Counted from the first letter of the stretch, positions 9,322 to 18,819 are shown. The stretch is DNA of 64,000 nucleotides from Rouxiella silvae (GCF_002093625.1 NZ_MRWD01000001.1:172922-236921), one strand, 5' to 3'. Numbers and translations are program-made. The notes: a model not told the origin generated them from the sequence alone.

Positions 9322-10413
9322 CTAACAGAATTCCGCCTGATGAACATCGCGGCTTTTAATGCCCGCGTTGTTCATTTTCTCACGCGCTTCCTCAATATCT
9401 CCCTGCTCAATCTCCAGCTTTTCCTGCGTGCTGCCTGCATGAGGATTTAGCGCCAGCTCAACCATGATCGGGAAATGATCGGAGCCCATCGGTTCGAGGC
9501 GTTTTAGGTCGACCAAGGTAAACTCTTTACTGTGAAAAACGTGGTCCAGCGGCCAACGCAGGAACGGGTAGCTGGCATGGAAAGTGTTAAACATTCCACG
9601 CCCACGCCTTGGGTCCAACAAGCCGCTGATTTTCATAAATAAACGAGTCGTGCGCGACCACGCAACGTCGTTCAGATCGCCGGTCACAATGGTCGGATAA
9701 GAAGCACGCGCGGCCGTGTGGCCCACGGCAATAAGTTCGCCGTCGCGATTGGTCGATTCGTCGTCCTCGGTTGGACTCGGCGGCATCGGGTGCAGACAGT
9801 GCATTACCACCTGCTCGCCGCCGGATAGCTCGACGCGAAAATGCATCGAAGGAATACCCTCGGCCACCAGATACTGAACTTTCGCCTCAAACAGCGGCAG
9901 GCGTGAGTAAACGTGCATGCCGTATAAATTATCCAGCGGACATTTTAGGCTGTGCGGATACTCGGCATCAAGCGGCGACATCTGCTGCTCCCACCAACGA
10001 TCGGTTTCAAGCAGCACAATGACGTCAGGCTGATTTTTTCCGATGATTTCCAGCAGTTTTCCTGACTTTCGGTTGGTCATCAACACGTTGCAGTTGATGA
10101 TTTTAATGCGTGAATGTTCGCTGGCAGGCGTTTTCTTGACCTGCACTTTGGCTAACCCCGTGTAGGGAAAAATCCACCAGCTCTGATAAAAAGTACAGCC
10201 CAGTGCCAGCAGCACGATAAACCCCGCCAACGGCCCGCCGCCGGGCAGCAGGTACAGTTCAACGAGCAGGAATATTAGGGAAAGTACCGCCATTTGCAGA
10301 CGGGGGAAATCCCATACCCTCACCCACCAACGCTGGTTGCGGGAGAGGGGTAACACAGTTAATAACGTCATCACTACGGTGAGAATTGCCACCACCAGAC
10401 GTGCATTATGCAT
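9322..10413 (-). CDS. Membrane-anchored endonuclease/exonuclease/phosphatase (EEP) family protein
   Basis: 363 residues. Three N-terminal hydrophobic helices (about 3-22, 40-56, 60-78) are followed by an EEP fold: INCNVLMTNR, a metal-binding glutamate in VIVLLETDRWW, the catalytic GDLNDVAW motif, and C-terminal LDHVFHS and GSDHFPIMVEL. EEP proteins cleave phosphodiester or phosphomonoester bonds in nucleic acids, lipids or inositol phosphates. It follows eptB by only 9 nt on the same strand, so the two are probably co-transcribed. That hints at an envelope or lipid substrate, which is inference. The C-terminal 40 residues are charged and probably helical. Confidence 0.8.
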   Translation of the reverse strand: MHNARLVVAILTVVMTLLTVLPLSRNQRWWVRVWDFPRLQMAVLSLIFLLVELYLLPGGGPLAGFIVLLALGCTFYQSWWIFPYTGLAKVQVKKTPASEHSRIKIINCNVLMTNRKSGKLLEIIGKNQPDVIVLLETDRWWEQQMSPLDAEYPHSLKCPLDNLYGMHVYSRLPLFEAKVQYLVAEGIPSMHFRVELSGGEQVVMHCLHPMPPSPTEDDESTNRDGELIAVGHTAARASYPTIVTGDLNDVAWSRTTRLFMKISGLLDPRRGRGMFNTFHASYPFLRWPLDHVFHSKEFTLVDLKRLEPMGSDHFPIMVELALNPHAGSTQEKLEIEQGDIEEAREKMNNAGIKSRDVHQAEFC

Positions 10414-10422
10414 TTTTGCTTC

Positions 10423-12093
10423 TCATTTTGATGCCGGTGTCTGCACGTGGCACCAGTTATGCTGCTCCACAATGCCACCATTAGGCGAGGTATATCCCAT
10501 GCAGCCTAATATACTGTCGAACAGTTTCTCATGATAGGCCGGCGTCTTATTCTTCGCCATCAGCTGTAATTGATCGAATGCTTGGCGATTCTGACTGTTA
10601 GCAAGGAACTTATCGGAAGCCCACACCATAATCGGCACACTTCTCTGCTCAATCGGCGCATGATCGCGCGGCGTACCGTGGAAGTGCATATTTTGAGAAA
10701 TCGATTCACCGTGATCGGAGGCATAGAACACAATGGCATTTTTGTTGCGCACCTGATCAAACACCTGCTCGAGGAAATAGTCGGTATACAGCAGCGAGTT
10801 GTCATAAGCGTTAATCATCTCATCCGTTGAACAAGAATCGTCAATGCCCATGCATTCCGGGGTATAGCGCGCAAAACTGCGCGGATAACGTTCTGAATAG
10901 AGATAATGCGAGCCTTTGGTGTGCAGGATAATCAAGTGCTTGCCGTTAGGATGATTGGCGATAGAGTCTTTCATTTCGTCTATCAGCAGCATGTCATCAA
11001 CCGGTTTCCCGGCGTTGCGCTTCTCTGAGCCGATGCTTTCGCGAAGGGAATAGTCATCTGCGTTGGTTTTGTTGTAGAACCAGGCCTCACTTTGCATTGA
11101 ATAAAGGTCAGAGCTGAAACCCTGCTTTTTCAACACCGAGAAAACATTCATCTCTTTAAGCGTGCGCTCTGGGTTGTCTCTCGCACCGCCCATACGAACA
11201 AACATGCAGCGCAGTGAAAGTTTAGTCGAGGTATCGCAAGAATAGCCCTGTAGAGCTGCAAGATTTTTCTCTTTATCAAGATTCGGCGTGTTGTCTCGCC
11301 CATAGCCATACAGACCCATATGGTCTCGGCGGGCGCTTTCACCAATCACGAACACCACGTACAGATCGTTGACGTCCTTTGGCGGCTGATAGGTGAAATG
11401 TTTAGCGGGGTCGAAAAGATTTTTGGTGTCTTCCGACTGACTGTAGGAGCTGTAAATAAACAGGCCCAGCGCGGAAAGCCAGTTGGATGGCGAGTACGTG
11501 CCAGCGACTACGCCGCCATAGCTTGCCATCATGCGGTTACTGACGCGATCGTGCGCTTCCTGCGCATCGCCCATCAGTTTGAGCGGCAACCAGCAGGCCA
11601 GCCCGCTTACGGCCAGCAGCACCAGTTTGGCCAGCAGCATACGCCAGGTGGTTTCACGCAGCGCCGCGCCTGGCATCCTGCTTCCCCACAGCATAATCAG
11701 CGGTATCAGACTACCCAGAACTGTCCAAATCATGAAATGCGTGCCGACGGACTCTTTTGAGAGATCTACCGAATCGAAGGCCAACGCCGAGGCCAATATT
11801 CCATAACCGATGTCAACATTGAACACGATCATGTAGTAACCGGCGGCAACAGAAGCGACAACTACCAGACTCAGAAGAAGCCGATAGACTGTTTTACCGG
11901 TAAACGACACCAGCGTGGTGAGGAAATAGACCAGCGCAAAGGCGGCCAGCATTTCAACCATCAGCGAGAGGGCGTTGTTGTAATGAAGTTGATTGTAGCG
12001 GCGGTAAAAAATCGGGATGTTAAGCAGTATTCCCAAATATAAAGCAATAAATAGTGAAATCTTCTGCTGTGACAGTTCTCGTAGTTTATACAT
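10423..12093 (-). CDS. eptB: Kdo2-lipid A phosphoethanolamine 7''-transferase EptB
   Basis: 556 residues (E. coli EptB 563), similar along its whole length. Five N-terminal membrane helices lie in the first 170 residues, then a periplasmic sulfatase-fold domain. Metal and catalytic residues are visible: E252 (VIGESARRDHMG), the nucleophile T290 (CDTSTKLSLRCMF) and the D460/H461 pair (ASDHGES). It transfers phosphoethanolamine from phosphatidylethanolamine to the outer Kdo of lipopolysaccharide, which lowers negative surface charge. PSNWLSALGL and KPVDDMLL, typical of EptB, favour it over EptA or CptA. It is the first gene of a probable two-gene operon. The 247 nt upstream are AT-rich with no motif I could name. 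Confidence 0.9.
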   Translation of the reverse strand: MYKLRELSQQKISLFIALYLGILLNIPIFYRRYNQLHYNNALSLMVEMLAAFALVYFLTTLVSFTGKTVYRLLLSLVVVASVAAGYYMIVFNVDIGYGILASALAFDSVDLSKESVGTHFMIWTVLGSLIPLIMLWGSRMPGAALRETTWRMLLAKLVLLAVSGLACWLPLKLMGDAQEAHDRVSNRMMASYGGVVAGTYSPSNWLSALGLFIYSSYSQSEDTKNLFDPAKHFTYQPPKDVNDLYVVFVIGESARRDHMGLYGYGRDNTPNLDKEKNLAALQGYSCDTSTKLSLRCMFVRMGGARDNPERTLKEMNVFSVLKKQGFSSDLYSMQSEAWFYNKTNADDYSLRESIGSEKRNAGKPVDDMLLIDEMKDSIANHPNGKHLIILHTKGSHYLYSERYPRSFARYTPECMGIDDSCSTDEMINAYDNSLLYTDYFLEQVFDQVRNKNAIVFYASDHGESISQNMHFHGTPRDHAPIEQRSVPIMVWASDKFLANSQNRQAFDQLQLMAKNKTPAYHEKLFDSILGCMGYTSPNGGIVEQHNWCHVQTPASK

Positions 12094-12340
12094 CAGTCGG
12101 TAAAAGCTCTTTCAAAGGTTCTGTTTGCGTATGCTGCGCGCCCGTGCCGGCGCCAACGACTCAAGTGAGTTCATTAAAGTGACTGCCGATAACGCTATCA
12201 GACATTAAAAGTGCCAAAATCGTTTTAATTTCATTTATTACAGAGGCTTAAATAATGTAACAATATTAACGATATCCTTATATTTCATGGCATTAAAAAA
12301 TATTTAAAAACTCATTTTTTACGCTTTATTGATAATTTAT

Positions 12341-13771
12341 TTAGGTTGCGACGGCTATCAATGATGATGAGGGGCTTGGAAAGACCAGCGTAAAGCGGAT
12401 TTTCCCAGTCGAGAGTGTACGCACTGTGACACTGCCGTGATGCAGCGCCATAATCGCCTGCACAATCGACAAGCCCAGGCCGTTAGAACTCCCGCCCTCA
12501 CTGCGCGAAGGGTCGGCACGATAAAATCGGTCAAACAGTTTATCGATTTTATCGGCTGGGATCGCCGGTCCGGAATTGTCGACATTGACCAGCGTTCGCT
12601 GGGCTTGATGTTCAACCGAAACCTGAACTTCGCTGTCTTCATCGCCATAGTTAATGGCGTTAGCGACTAGGTTGCTCAGCGCGCGTTGAAAAAGCAGCGC
12701 ATCGGCTAAAACTACGCCCTCCCCTTCACAGCAAAGGCGAATACCGCGCTCTTCAGCCAGCCCCTCAAAATAATCCACCACGCGCAGAGTTTCATTCTCT
12801 AGCGACAGTGGAGCAATGTTGAGCACCGAACGGGCGTGGGAGGCACGCGCAAGAAACAGAATGTTCTCGATCATCCGCGAAATGCGTTCCAGTTCGCCCA
12901 TGTTGTTCGCCAGCAGCGTTTCGTATTCTTCGGTGGTTCGGGTCTGATAAAGCGCCACCTGACAGTGCCCCATCAACGCGCCCACCGGCGTGCGAATTTC
13001 GTGCGCCAAATCGGCCGAAAACTGGTTCAGCCGTTGATATCCTTCAGCAAGCCTGTCAAGCATGGCATTAAATGAGCGGATCAACTGCTGCAGCTCAAGC
13101 GGCGCGCCCTGCTCGCTGAGCCGAGTGGCCAAGCTGGTGGGGTGGATCCCCGCCGCTTCCTGCGCCATTTTTTTCAATGGTCGCAGACCACGGCGGATAA
13201 CCATGTAACCCAATCCGGCGATCAGCACGTAGGCCAACAGCACTGAGCCGATAATTTCCCAACGGAATGCCACCAGCATACGGGTTTCACCGGTCATGAA
13301 GTGACCCGCCAGGATTTCAACAGTTTGACCGTTTTTCATGCGCACGTTGGCGGCGGCAAAACGCACCGGCGTATCATCATCAGCCTGAATATGATGAACG
13401 CTGTTTAAGGTTAAGTCTTCACTAGCAGGCACCGCCGTTACGTTGGGTAGCGCGATGTGTGATGGATTAACGTTGATGATTGGCGCCTGGCCCAACAGCC
13501 GGAACTGCAAAATATCGCGCTCGTTGCCGAGCATATTCTCAAAAAGCCCGGGATTTTGGCTGAGTTGTGTCAGTGGAAAATTATTGCCCAGCAGCTGACG
13601 GAAGTACTGCACCCGTCCGGCCACCTGATAATCCGCCCGGCGGATCATCTCTTTTTCAATGGCGTAATACAGATAAAAACCCACGCTGCTCACCACCAGC
13701 GCGGCAATCAGTGCGAATAAAAGCGTCGCACGAAGGGTGAGTGAAAAAGAAGAACTGGCTGATTTACTCAT
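12341..13771 (-). CDS. Heavy-metal-type sensor histidine kinase (CusS-like)
   Basis: 476 residues. TM1 is at about 11-36, a periplasmic sensor region spans about 40-168, TM2 about 172-192, and HAMP follows. The phosphoacceptor is H257 in [16 protein letters not shown], then come N-, G1- and G2-boxes ([20 protein letters not shown]). The H-box region and [19 protein letters not shown] resemble the CusS/CopS heavy-metal kinase group. The start at 13771 overlaps the regulator stop by 8 nt (ATGAGTAA), with GAG upstream, which indicates translational coupling. The periplasmic domain is not conserved enough to tell copper from oxidant sensing. The neighbouring redox genes make the latter possible. 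Confidence 0.85.
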   Translation of the reverse strand: MSKSASSSFSLTLRATLLFALIAALVVSSVGFYLYYAIEKEMIRRADYQVAGRVQYFRQLLGNNFPLTQLSQNPGLFENMLGNERDILQFRLLGQAPIINVNPSHIALPNVTAVPASEDLTLNSVHHIQADDDTPVRFAAANVRMKNGQTVEILAGHFMTGETRMLVAFRWEIIGSVLLAYVLIAGLGYMVIRRGLRPLKKMAQEAAGIHPTSLATRLSEQGAPLELQQLIRSFNAMLDRLAEGYQRLNQFSADLAHEIRTPVGALMGHCQVALYQTRTTEEYETLLANNMGELERISRMIENILFLARASHARSVLNIAPLSLENETLRVVDYFEGLAEERGIRLCCEGEGVVLADALLFQRALSNLVANAINYGDEDSEVQVSVEHQAQRTLVNVDNSGPAIPADKIDKLFDRFYRADPSRSEGGSSNGLGLSIVQAIMALHHGSVTVRTLSTGKIRFTLVFPSPSSSLIAVAT

Positions 13772-14441
13772 AATCTCGCACTTCGCAGACATAGCCGATA
13801 CCGCGCACGGTATGGATAAGTTTTACATCATAGGGACGGTCGATTTTACTGCGTAGGCGTTTTACCGCCACATCTACCACGTTGGTATCACTGTCGAAGT
13901 TCATGTCCCACACCTGCGAGGCTATCATGGTACGCGACAGCACCTCACCCTCACGGCGCATCAGCAAGTGGAGCAGCATAAACTCTTTGTTGGTCAGCGG
14001 GATAACCGTTTCCTGACGTGTCACTCTGCGCCTCAATACGTCGATGTGCAGGTCGGCCAGAGAATAGGTATCGGACTCGCGCACCGTGCCGCGACGCAGT
14101 AAAGTTCGTACCCGAAGCATTAACTCAGTGAATGAAAAAGGTTTGATGAGGTAGTCATCTGCGCCCAACTCCAGCCCGTGAATGCGGTCCTGAACCTCAT
14201 CTCTGGCCGTTAAAAACAGCACCGGTACGTCGCTCTTTTTACGCAGCACTTCCATCACTTGCCAGCCGTTGAGTCCCGGCAACATCACATCGAGAATAAC
14301 GGCATCAAAGCTGTCTTCCAGCGCCAGGAAAAGGCCGTCAGCGCCGTTACGTGCCAAATCGACACGATAGCCAGCCTCGCCGAGACCTTTCTTAAGGTAG
14401 TCGCCAGTGCTGACATCATCTTCAATAACCAGTATCCGCAT
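13764..14441 (-). CDS. OmpR/CusR-family response regulator
   Basis: 225 residues. Receiver domain 1-115 with phospho-acceptor D51 ([10 protein letters not shown]) and acidic residues ED at 7-9. The C-terminal winged helix holds [34 protein letters not shown], characteristic of the CusR/CopR/HprR group. The start at 14441 is preceded by CGAGGCACGA, while longer ORF starts upstream would run into the promoter. The kinase gene overlaps its end. It is divergent from a periplasmic protein/cytochrome b/molybdoenzyme operon, and a perfect CusR-type palindrome lies 58 nt upstream of its start. Autoregulation and control of the divergent operon are therefore likely. Confidence 0.9.
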   Translation of the reverse strand: MRILVIEDDVSTGDYLKKGLGEAGYRVDLARNGADGLFLALEDSFDAVILDVMLPGLNGWQVMEVLRKKSDVPVLFLTARDEVQDRIHGLELGADDYLIKPFSFTELMLRVRTLLRRGTVRESDTYSLADLHIDVLRRRVTRQETVIPLTNKEFMLLHLLMRREGEVLSRTMIASQVWDMNFDSDTNVVDVAVKRLRSKIDRPYDVKLIHTVRGIGYVCEVRDYE

Positions 14442-14498
14442 TCGTGCCTCGTTGACCCGCTGTTCTGCATTAAGTCTATCAGTTCTGTTCGAAACCTT

Positions 14499-14518
14499 TG
14501 ATGACAATATTGTCATCA
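14499..14518. promoter_or_regulatory. CusR/HprR-type operator palindrome
   Basis: TGATGACAATATTGTCATCA is a perfect 20-bp palindrome. Its core TGACAA-N2-TTGTCA equals the reported E. coli CusR box core. It lies in the divergent promoter between the response regulator gene and the redox operon. A further half-site, TGTCATCA, follows at about 14522-14529. Confidence 0.8.
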
Positions 14519-14681
14519 ACCTGTCATCAATGAGTCCCTGTTTATCGTTCACTCTGACTATCATTAGTAAACGAACTGTTTAACAAGCTGCTGATTTTTT
14601 AAATGACGTGTTACCCACCCGCTCCTGTTGAGGGGTGCGAATTTCTTATCTATTTCTCATACGAATAATTTGGAGAGTATT

Positions 14682-15302
14682 ATGATTAAGTCCTCACGCC
14701 TTGCCGGTCTGCTTCTTTCTTCACTGCTGATGACCAGCGGTGCTTTCGCAGCCGACGCCAGCAATACTATCAAACCGACGCGCGGCACTATCGACTCCGT
14801 GACGCCAACCTCCATCGTTATGACCACCCGTCAGGGCGAAAAGCTTGACGTCAAGCTGACCGACCAGACAAAAATCACTCAGGTGACCAAAGGCAAAATG
14901 TCTGATATTCAGGCAGACAGCTTTATTGGTACCGCGGCGGTTCCACAGGCTGATGGCACCCTAAAAGCGCTGGAAGTACACGTATTCGCACCAAGCCTGC
15001 GCGGCAGTGGTGAAGGCTTTAACCCGTTTGAATCTGCCGACGGCAAAATCAATACCATGACCAATGGTACTGTCGGCAAGCTGGTTAACAGCAATGGTCG
15101 TACTCTGACAGTGAAATATCAGAACGGCGAAAAAACCGTTGTTGTACCGGATAACGTGCCGGTTGTGCTGCTGGCGCCGGGCGATCGCAGCCTGCTGAAA
15201 GCAGGTGCACACATTGTACTTTTCCCAGTTAAAGACGCGCAGGGCGCACTGGCTGCTCGCGGTATCGCGGCAGGTAAAGACGGCGTAACCCCGCCGATGT
15301 AA
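14682..15302 (+). CDS. Periplasmic protein with two DUF5666-like repeats, unknown function
   Basis: 206 residues. The first 23 form a signal peptide ending GAFA|ADAS. The mature part shows two similar beta-rich units, GTIDSVTPTSIVMTTRQGEKLDVKLTD (about 35-61) and GTVGKLVNSNGRTLTVKYQNGEKTVVV (about 129-155), resembling DUF5666-type repeats. Start 14682 has TGGAGAG upstream; a longer ORF start lacks one. It is the first gene of a probable three-gene operon with cytochrome b and a molybdenum enzyme under the CusR-type box. A role as a partner or metal-binding protein for that redox chain is inference. No cysteines or metal clusters are visible. Confidence 0.75.
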   Translation: MIKSSRLAGLLLSSLLMTSGAFAADASNTIKPTRGTIDSVTPTSIVMTTRQGEKLDVKLTDQTKITQVTKGKMSDIQADSFIGTAAVPQADGTLKALEVHVFAPSLRGSGEGFNPFESADGKINTMTNGTVGKLVNSNGRTLTVKYQNGEKTVVVPDNVPVVLLAPGDRSLLKAGAHIVLFPVKDAQGALAARGIAAGKDGVTPPM

Positions 15303-15389
15303 TCATGCTTTAAACCAGCTTCAGTCCGCTAAATTCTGTGTCTGCGCTTCTCAGGCGGACTGGAGCTGACCTCCCCCAAGGACACTCTG

Positions 15390-16016
15390 ATGCGTAAAAA
15401 AAGAATCCATCCCTGGCCGGTGAGGCTCTGTCACTGGATAAATCTGCTGGTGATGATTGGCATGGTGATGAGCGGTTGGGGTATCTACAATGCCGACCCC
15501 ATATTTAACTTTACCTTCCCGCAGAGCGCCACGCTGGGTGGCTGGCTGGGCGGCAACATCGGCTGGCATCTGGCGGTGATGTGGGTTTTAGCCGCCAATG
15601 GGCTGTTCTACGTACTGTGGGGCTTGTTCAGCGGTCACTTCAGGCAGCGTTTTTTCCCGTTTACTCCGACCTCGGTTTGGCACGATTTTATCAGCGCTCT
15701 GCGCTTTCGCCTTTCCCATAAATCTACCCAATACAATGCCGTGCAAAAGCTGATGTACGTCGGCGTTCTGTTGCTCGGATTATTGCTGGTGCTGTCGGGT
15801 TTATCCATCTGGAAACCGGTGCAATTCAGCGGACTGGTGTATTTGATGGGCGGGTTTACGATTGCCCGTTATGTTCATTTTTTTGCCATGAGCGGCATCA
15901 TGCTGTTCGTCGTGGTACACGTCGTTATGGTCGCGCTGGTGCCAAAAACATTACCCAGCATGATTACCGGTGGTAACGCGGTGATTAAAAATTCAGGAGA
16001 GAGCGCCGATGAGTAA
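15390..16016 (+). CDS. Cytochrome b561/Ni-hydrogenase-type b-type cytochrome (membrane electron carrier)
   Basis: 208 residues with four membrane helices. Histidines lie in or near the membrane segments (RLCHWINLL, IGWHLAVMW, ARYVHFFAM, VVVHVVMV), which is the bis-heme b layout of the PF01292 family. It overlaps the following molybdoenzyme gene by 8 nt. This fits a quinol-dependent membrane partner that delivers electrons to a periplasmic oxidoreductase, as MsrQ does for MsrP, although the family here is different. AAGGA lies about 9 nt upstream of the ATG (CCCCCAAGGACACTCTG). Confidence 0.8.
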   Translation: MRKKRIHPWPVRLCHWINLLVMIGMVMSGWGIYNADPIFNFTFPQSATLGGWLGGNIGWHLAVMWVLAANGLFYVLWGLFSGHFRQRFFPFTPTSVWHDFISALRFRLSHKSTQYNAVQKLMYVGVLLLGLLLVLSGLSIWKPVQFSGLVYLMGGFTIARYVHFFAMSGIMLFVVVHVVMVALVPKTLPSMITGGNAVIKNSGESADE

Positions 16017-16773
16017 TGAAAAAAAGCGGCCAAAAATTATTCTCGAACCGGACCAACGCAAAAAACTGGTTAATATCGAGCGCCGGTTGCTGATCAAATC
16101 AGGCCTCACACTCGGCGCGGTCTCGATGCTCACGGGTTGTAACATGCAGGACGGTGACGAGGTTGATAAGGTGCTGTGGGCGATGTCTCGCTGGAACGAC
16201 AGAGTGCAGAACTGGTTGTTCAGCGGCCAGAAGTTAGCGCAAACTTACTCGGCAGACCAGATAACCAAGCCCTTTCGCTTCAACGCTTTCTATCCTGAGT
16301 ATAACGTCCCAGAAATCGACATTCCCAACTATCGCCTTGAAGTCTCAGGCAAAGTTGAGAAAAAGGCGTCATGGACGCTGGAACAGTTAAAGCAGTTACC
16401 GCAAAGCAGTCAGATAACGCGCCTTATTTGTATTGAAGGCTGGAGCGCCATTGGTCAATGGAGCGGCGTGCCGCTTAAAACCTTTTTGCAGCACGTAGGC
16501 GCAGATTTGAACTGCAAATACGTCGGCTTTAAGTGCGACGATCGCTACTATTCCAGCATTGATATGGCAACCGCACTGCATCCGCAAACCATTCTGGCAT
16601 TAGACTTTGGCGGAGAACCGCTGCCGCCTGATTTTGGCTATCCGCTGCGCCTAAGAATGCCGACCAAACTTGGCTTTAAGAATGCCAAACATATTGGGGG
16701 TATTTTCGTTACCGACACTTATCCGGGCGGATATTGGGAAGATCAGGGATATAACTGGTACAGCGGTATCTAG
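16009..16773 (+). CDS. Tat-exported molybdopterin-dependent oxidoreductase lipoprotein (sulfite oxidase fold)
   Basis: 254 residues. The N-terminus has a twin-arginine motif (ERRLLIK, residues 24-30) and a lipobox LTGC with Cys44, so it is probably exported folded and lipidated. The oxidoreductase molybdopterin domain covers about 85-250, with the Mo-ligating cysteine C141 in LICIEGWSAIGQW and the typical end GGIFVTDTYPGGYWEDQGYNWYSGI. Family members include MsrP (YedY), which repairs oxidised methionine in the periplasm. This protein is shorter, and its substrate is unknown. Its start lies inside the cytochrome gene, so the two are coupled. A bidirectional terminator follows. Confidence 0.85.
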   Translation: MSNEKKRPKIILEPDQRKKLVNIERRLLIKSGLTLGAVSMLTGCNMQDGDEVDKVLWAMSRWNDRVQNWLFSGQKLAQTYSADQITKPFRFNAFYPEYNVPEIDIPNYRLEVSGKVEKKASWTLEQLKQLPQSSQITRLICIEGWSAIGQWSGVPLKTFLQHVGADLNCKYVGFKCDDRYYSSIDMATALHPQTILALDFGGEPLPPDFGYPLRLRMPTKLGFKNAKHIGGIFVTDTYPGGYWEDQGYNWYSGI

Positions 16774-16792
16774 ATTAGAAAGACAGAAAAAG

Positions 16793-16820
16793 AAAAACCG
16801 CCCCAAGAGGCGGTTTTTTT
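16793..16820. terminator. Bidirectional intrinsic terminator between the molybdoenzyme gene and ompX
   Basis: AAAAACCGCC (16793-16802) and GGCGGTTTTT (16809-16818) form a perfect 10-bp stem with a 6-nt loop. A-rich and T-rich flanks serve both convergent genes. Confidence 0.85.
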
Positions 16821-16873
16821 TCGAAGCATCGTTGCCTGTTGCCGTTAAGCGCCAGGCAACCACATTTCGGTAA

Positions 16874-17404
16874 TTAGAAGCGGTAACCCACGCCTGCGAT
16901 CCAAGTGCCAACGTCAACACTGCGGATACGGCTTTGCTCGTAAGAAACGTCCAGAGCCACGTTTTCCATAGGGTTGAACTGAAGACCTGCACCGTAAGAG
17001 AAACCAACGTCGCTGGTGTCAGACTTCTGACGCAGAACGGTAGAGTCTGGGTTTTCGGTGCTGCTGAATTTGCCGTAACCGATACCCACAACGCCGTACA
17101 CGCTTGCCCAATCGTTCAGACGGTAAGCTGGACCTGCGGTGATGCCGTAGTACTGACCTTTCTGGTAAGAGTTGTCAGTTAAAGAGTGATCTTTCTCGAT
17201 GTAGGTGAAAGATCCGATAACGCCCAGTGGGTTGTTATCTTGCTCGTAACGGTATTTCAAGTTGAAACCGGTCGCTTTGTTAACTACGCCTTGAGCGTCG
17301 CCCTGCGCGTAACCCGCAGTAACGGTGCTGGTGTCAGCGAATGCACTTGAAGTACCTAAAGCTACTACGCAAGCTAATGCGGAAAGACATGCAATTTTTT
17401 TCAT
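16874..17404 (-). CDS. ompX: Outer membrane protein OmpX
   Basis: 176 residues (E. coli OmpX 171). An eight-stranded outer membrane beta-barrel. The signal peptide is at 1-23 (ending SSAFA|DTS), and the mature protein ends in the barrel signature VGTWIAGVGYRF with terminal Phe. The start at 17404 has GAGGTGG close upstream; the longer ORF adds a non-signal leader. It is convergent with the molybdoenzyme gene. The ompX-rhtA neighbourhood is as in E. coli. Its 5' leader is a known target of small RNAs in relatives, but I could not verify pairing here. Confidence 0.95.
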   Translation of the reverse strand: MKKIACLSALACVVALGTSSAFADTSTVTAGYAQGDAQGVVNKATGFNLKYRYEQDNNPLGVIGSFTYIEKDHSLTDNSYQKGQYYGITAGPAYRLNDWASVYGVVGIGYGKFSSTENPDSTVLRQKSDTSDVGFSYGAGLQFNPMENVALDVSYEQSRIRSVDVGTWIAGVGYRF

Positions 17405-17781
17405 AACCACCTCAAAAAAGGGAACCAAATTAACCTTCACCATTAAAATATAACAAATAGCAGTGTGAAACTCTGCCTTAATTAAGATGTCCAACACACC
17501 CTATGGTGTAACAAAAAGTTTCCATATAGACGTATGACACTAATTTAAAACAGTTTTATTGCTGAAATACTATAAGATAAACTTATTGAACTTTTTCATA
17601 TTAGCGGAATATTCCTAATCTACTGACCAAATAAGCAGCGGTTTTTGCGGTAATTTCTCGCTTACAGGTCATTGAGGAGAAAGTTTTTTTACTTTTTATC
17701 CGCTCGAATCCACTAATGATTGCAGCTTCTCAGTACAATGATGGCGATTTACCCAACCTTTACACTCGCAGACATAAAAGT
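17405..17781. other. AT-rich divergent region between ompX and rhtA
   Basis: About 377 nt holding the 5' leaders and promoters of both divergent genes. It is AT-rich throughout. I could not single out an operator or a small RNA. Confidence 0.5.
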
Positions 17782-18741
17782 ATGGATACAGAGTCCTTGA
17801 AAAATCACGCCTCCGAACAAAATTCTCAAGCATCAATGGAAGATTCGCTGCCGGTGCATGCCAAAGTGCACAACCCGCTTATCGCCGTCGCCATGATACT
17901 GATAGCCATGCTCTCACTGCAGGGTGGCGCAGCATTGGCCAAATCCTTATTCCCCATTGTCGGCTCGCAGGGCGTCACCGCGCTGCGTCTGGGAATGGGC
18001 TCACTGATTTTACTGCTCTACTTCAGACCTTGGCGCCTAAAAGTGCGCGGCGGCAACCTTCGTTCACTGCTGATTTATGGCCTTGCACTAGGGTGTATGA
18101 ATTATACCTTCTATCTGGCGATTCGCACGGTGCCCCTCGGCATTGCGGTAGCACTGGAGTTTACCGGTCCGCTGGCGGTCGCGATGTTCTCGTCGCGACG
18201 TCCGATTGATTTTGTCTGGGTACTGCTGGCAGTGATTGGCCTATGGTTTCTTTTACCTATCGGGCACAGCGTTTCTGGCATCGACCCTACCGGTGCCTGC
18301 TTTGCCCTGATAGCCGGTGCTTGTTGGGCGGTCTACATCCTCGCAGGACAGCGCGCTGGCAGCAGCTACGGGCCTGGCACGGCGGCGTTAGGCTCAACCA
18401 TTGGCGCACTGATATTTTGTCCCATCGGCATTGCACAGGCACAAAGCGGGCTTTTTAGCTTGGATATTTTGCCAATAGGTCTCGGAATTGCCCTGCTCAG
18501 CTCCGCACTGCCCTATTCGCTTGAGATGATGGCATTAACGCGCCTACCGGCTAAAACCTTTGGCACGTTGATGAGCATGGAACCTGCGATGGCGGCCTTT
18601 TCGGGGATTCTATTTCTCGACGAGTTGCTTACGCCGATGCAGTGGCTGGCGCTAATCGCCATTATTGCTGCCTCGGCGGGATCGACCTTGACCGTGCAAA
18701 AGCGCTCGAAAATTCGAGCAATTAAAGTCGATCCGCAATAA
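17782..18741 (+). CDS. rhtA: Threonine/homoserine exporter RhtA
   Basis: About 319 residues from this start (E. coli RhtA 295). Ten-helix EamA/DMT exporter with strongly conserved blocks: GGAALAKSLFPIVGSQGVTALRL, RTVPLGIAVALEFTGPLAVAMFSSRRPIDFVWV, ALPYSLEMMALTRLPAKTFGTLMSMEPAMAA. It exports threonine and homoserine from the cytoplasm. The start is uncertain. In-frame ATGs lie at 17716, 17782 and 17836, and none has a strong Shine-Dalgarno. The conserved part begins only near residue 35 of this version. It lies between ompX and dps as in E. coli, here with a sigma/anti-sigma module inserted before dps. Confidence 0.9.
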   Translation: MDTESLKNHASEQNSQASMEDSLPVHAKVHNPLIAVAMILIAMLSLQGGAALAKSLFPIVGSQGVTALRLGMGSLILLLYFRPWRLKVRGGNLRSLLIYGLALGCMNYTFYLAIRTVPLGIAVALEFTGPLAVAMFSSRRPIDFVWVLLAVIGLWFLLPIGHSVSGIDPTGACFALIAGACWAVYILAGQRAGSSYGPGTAALGSTIGALIFCPIGIAQAQSGLFSLDILPIGLGIALLSSALPYSLEMMALTRLPAKTFGTLMSMEPAMAAFSGILFLDELLTPMQWLALIAIIAASAGSTLTVQKRSKIRAIKVDPQ

Positions 18742-18819
18742 TTTTTAAGAAATTATTTTCCTAAAAATCAATTAATTACCCTATTTTTGGAAAATAAAAT
18801 GCATTTTGTCTGATTTCTT

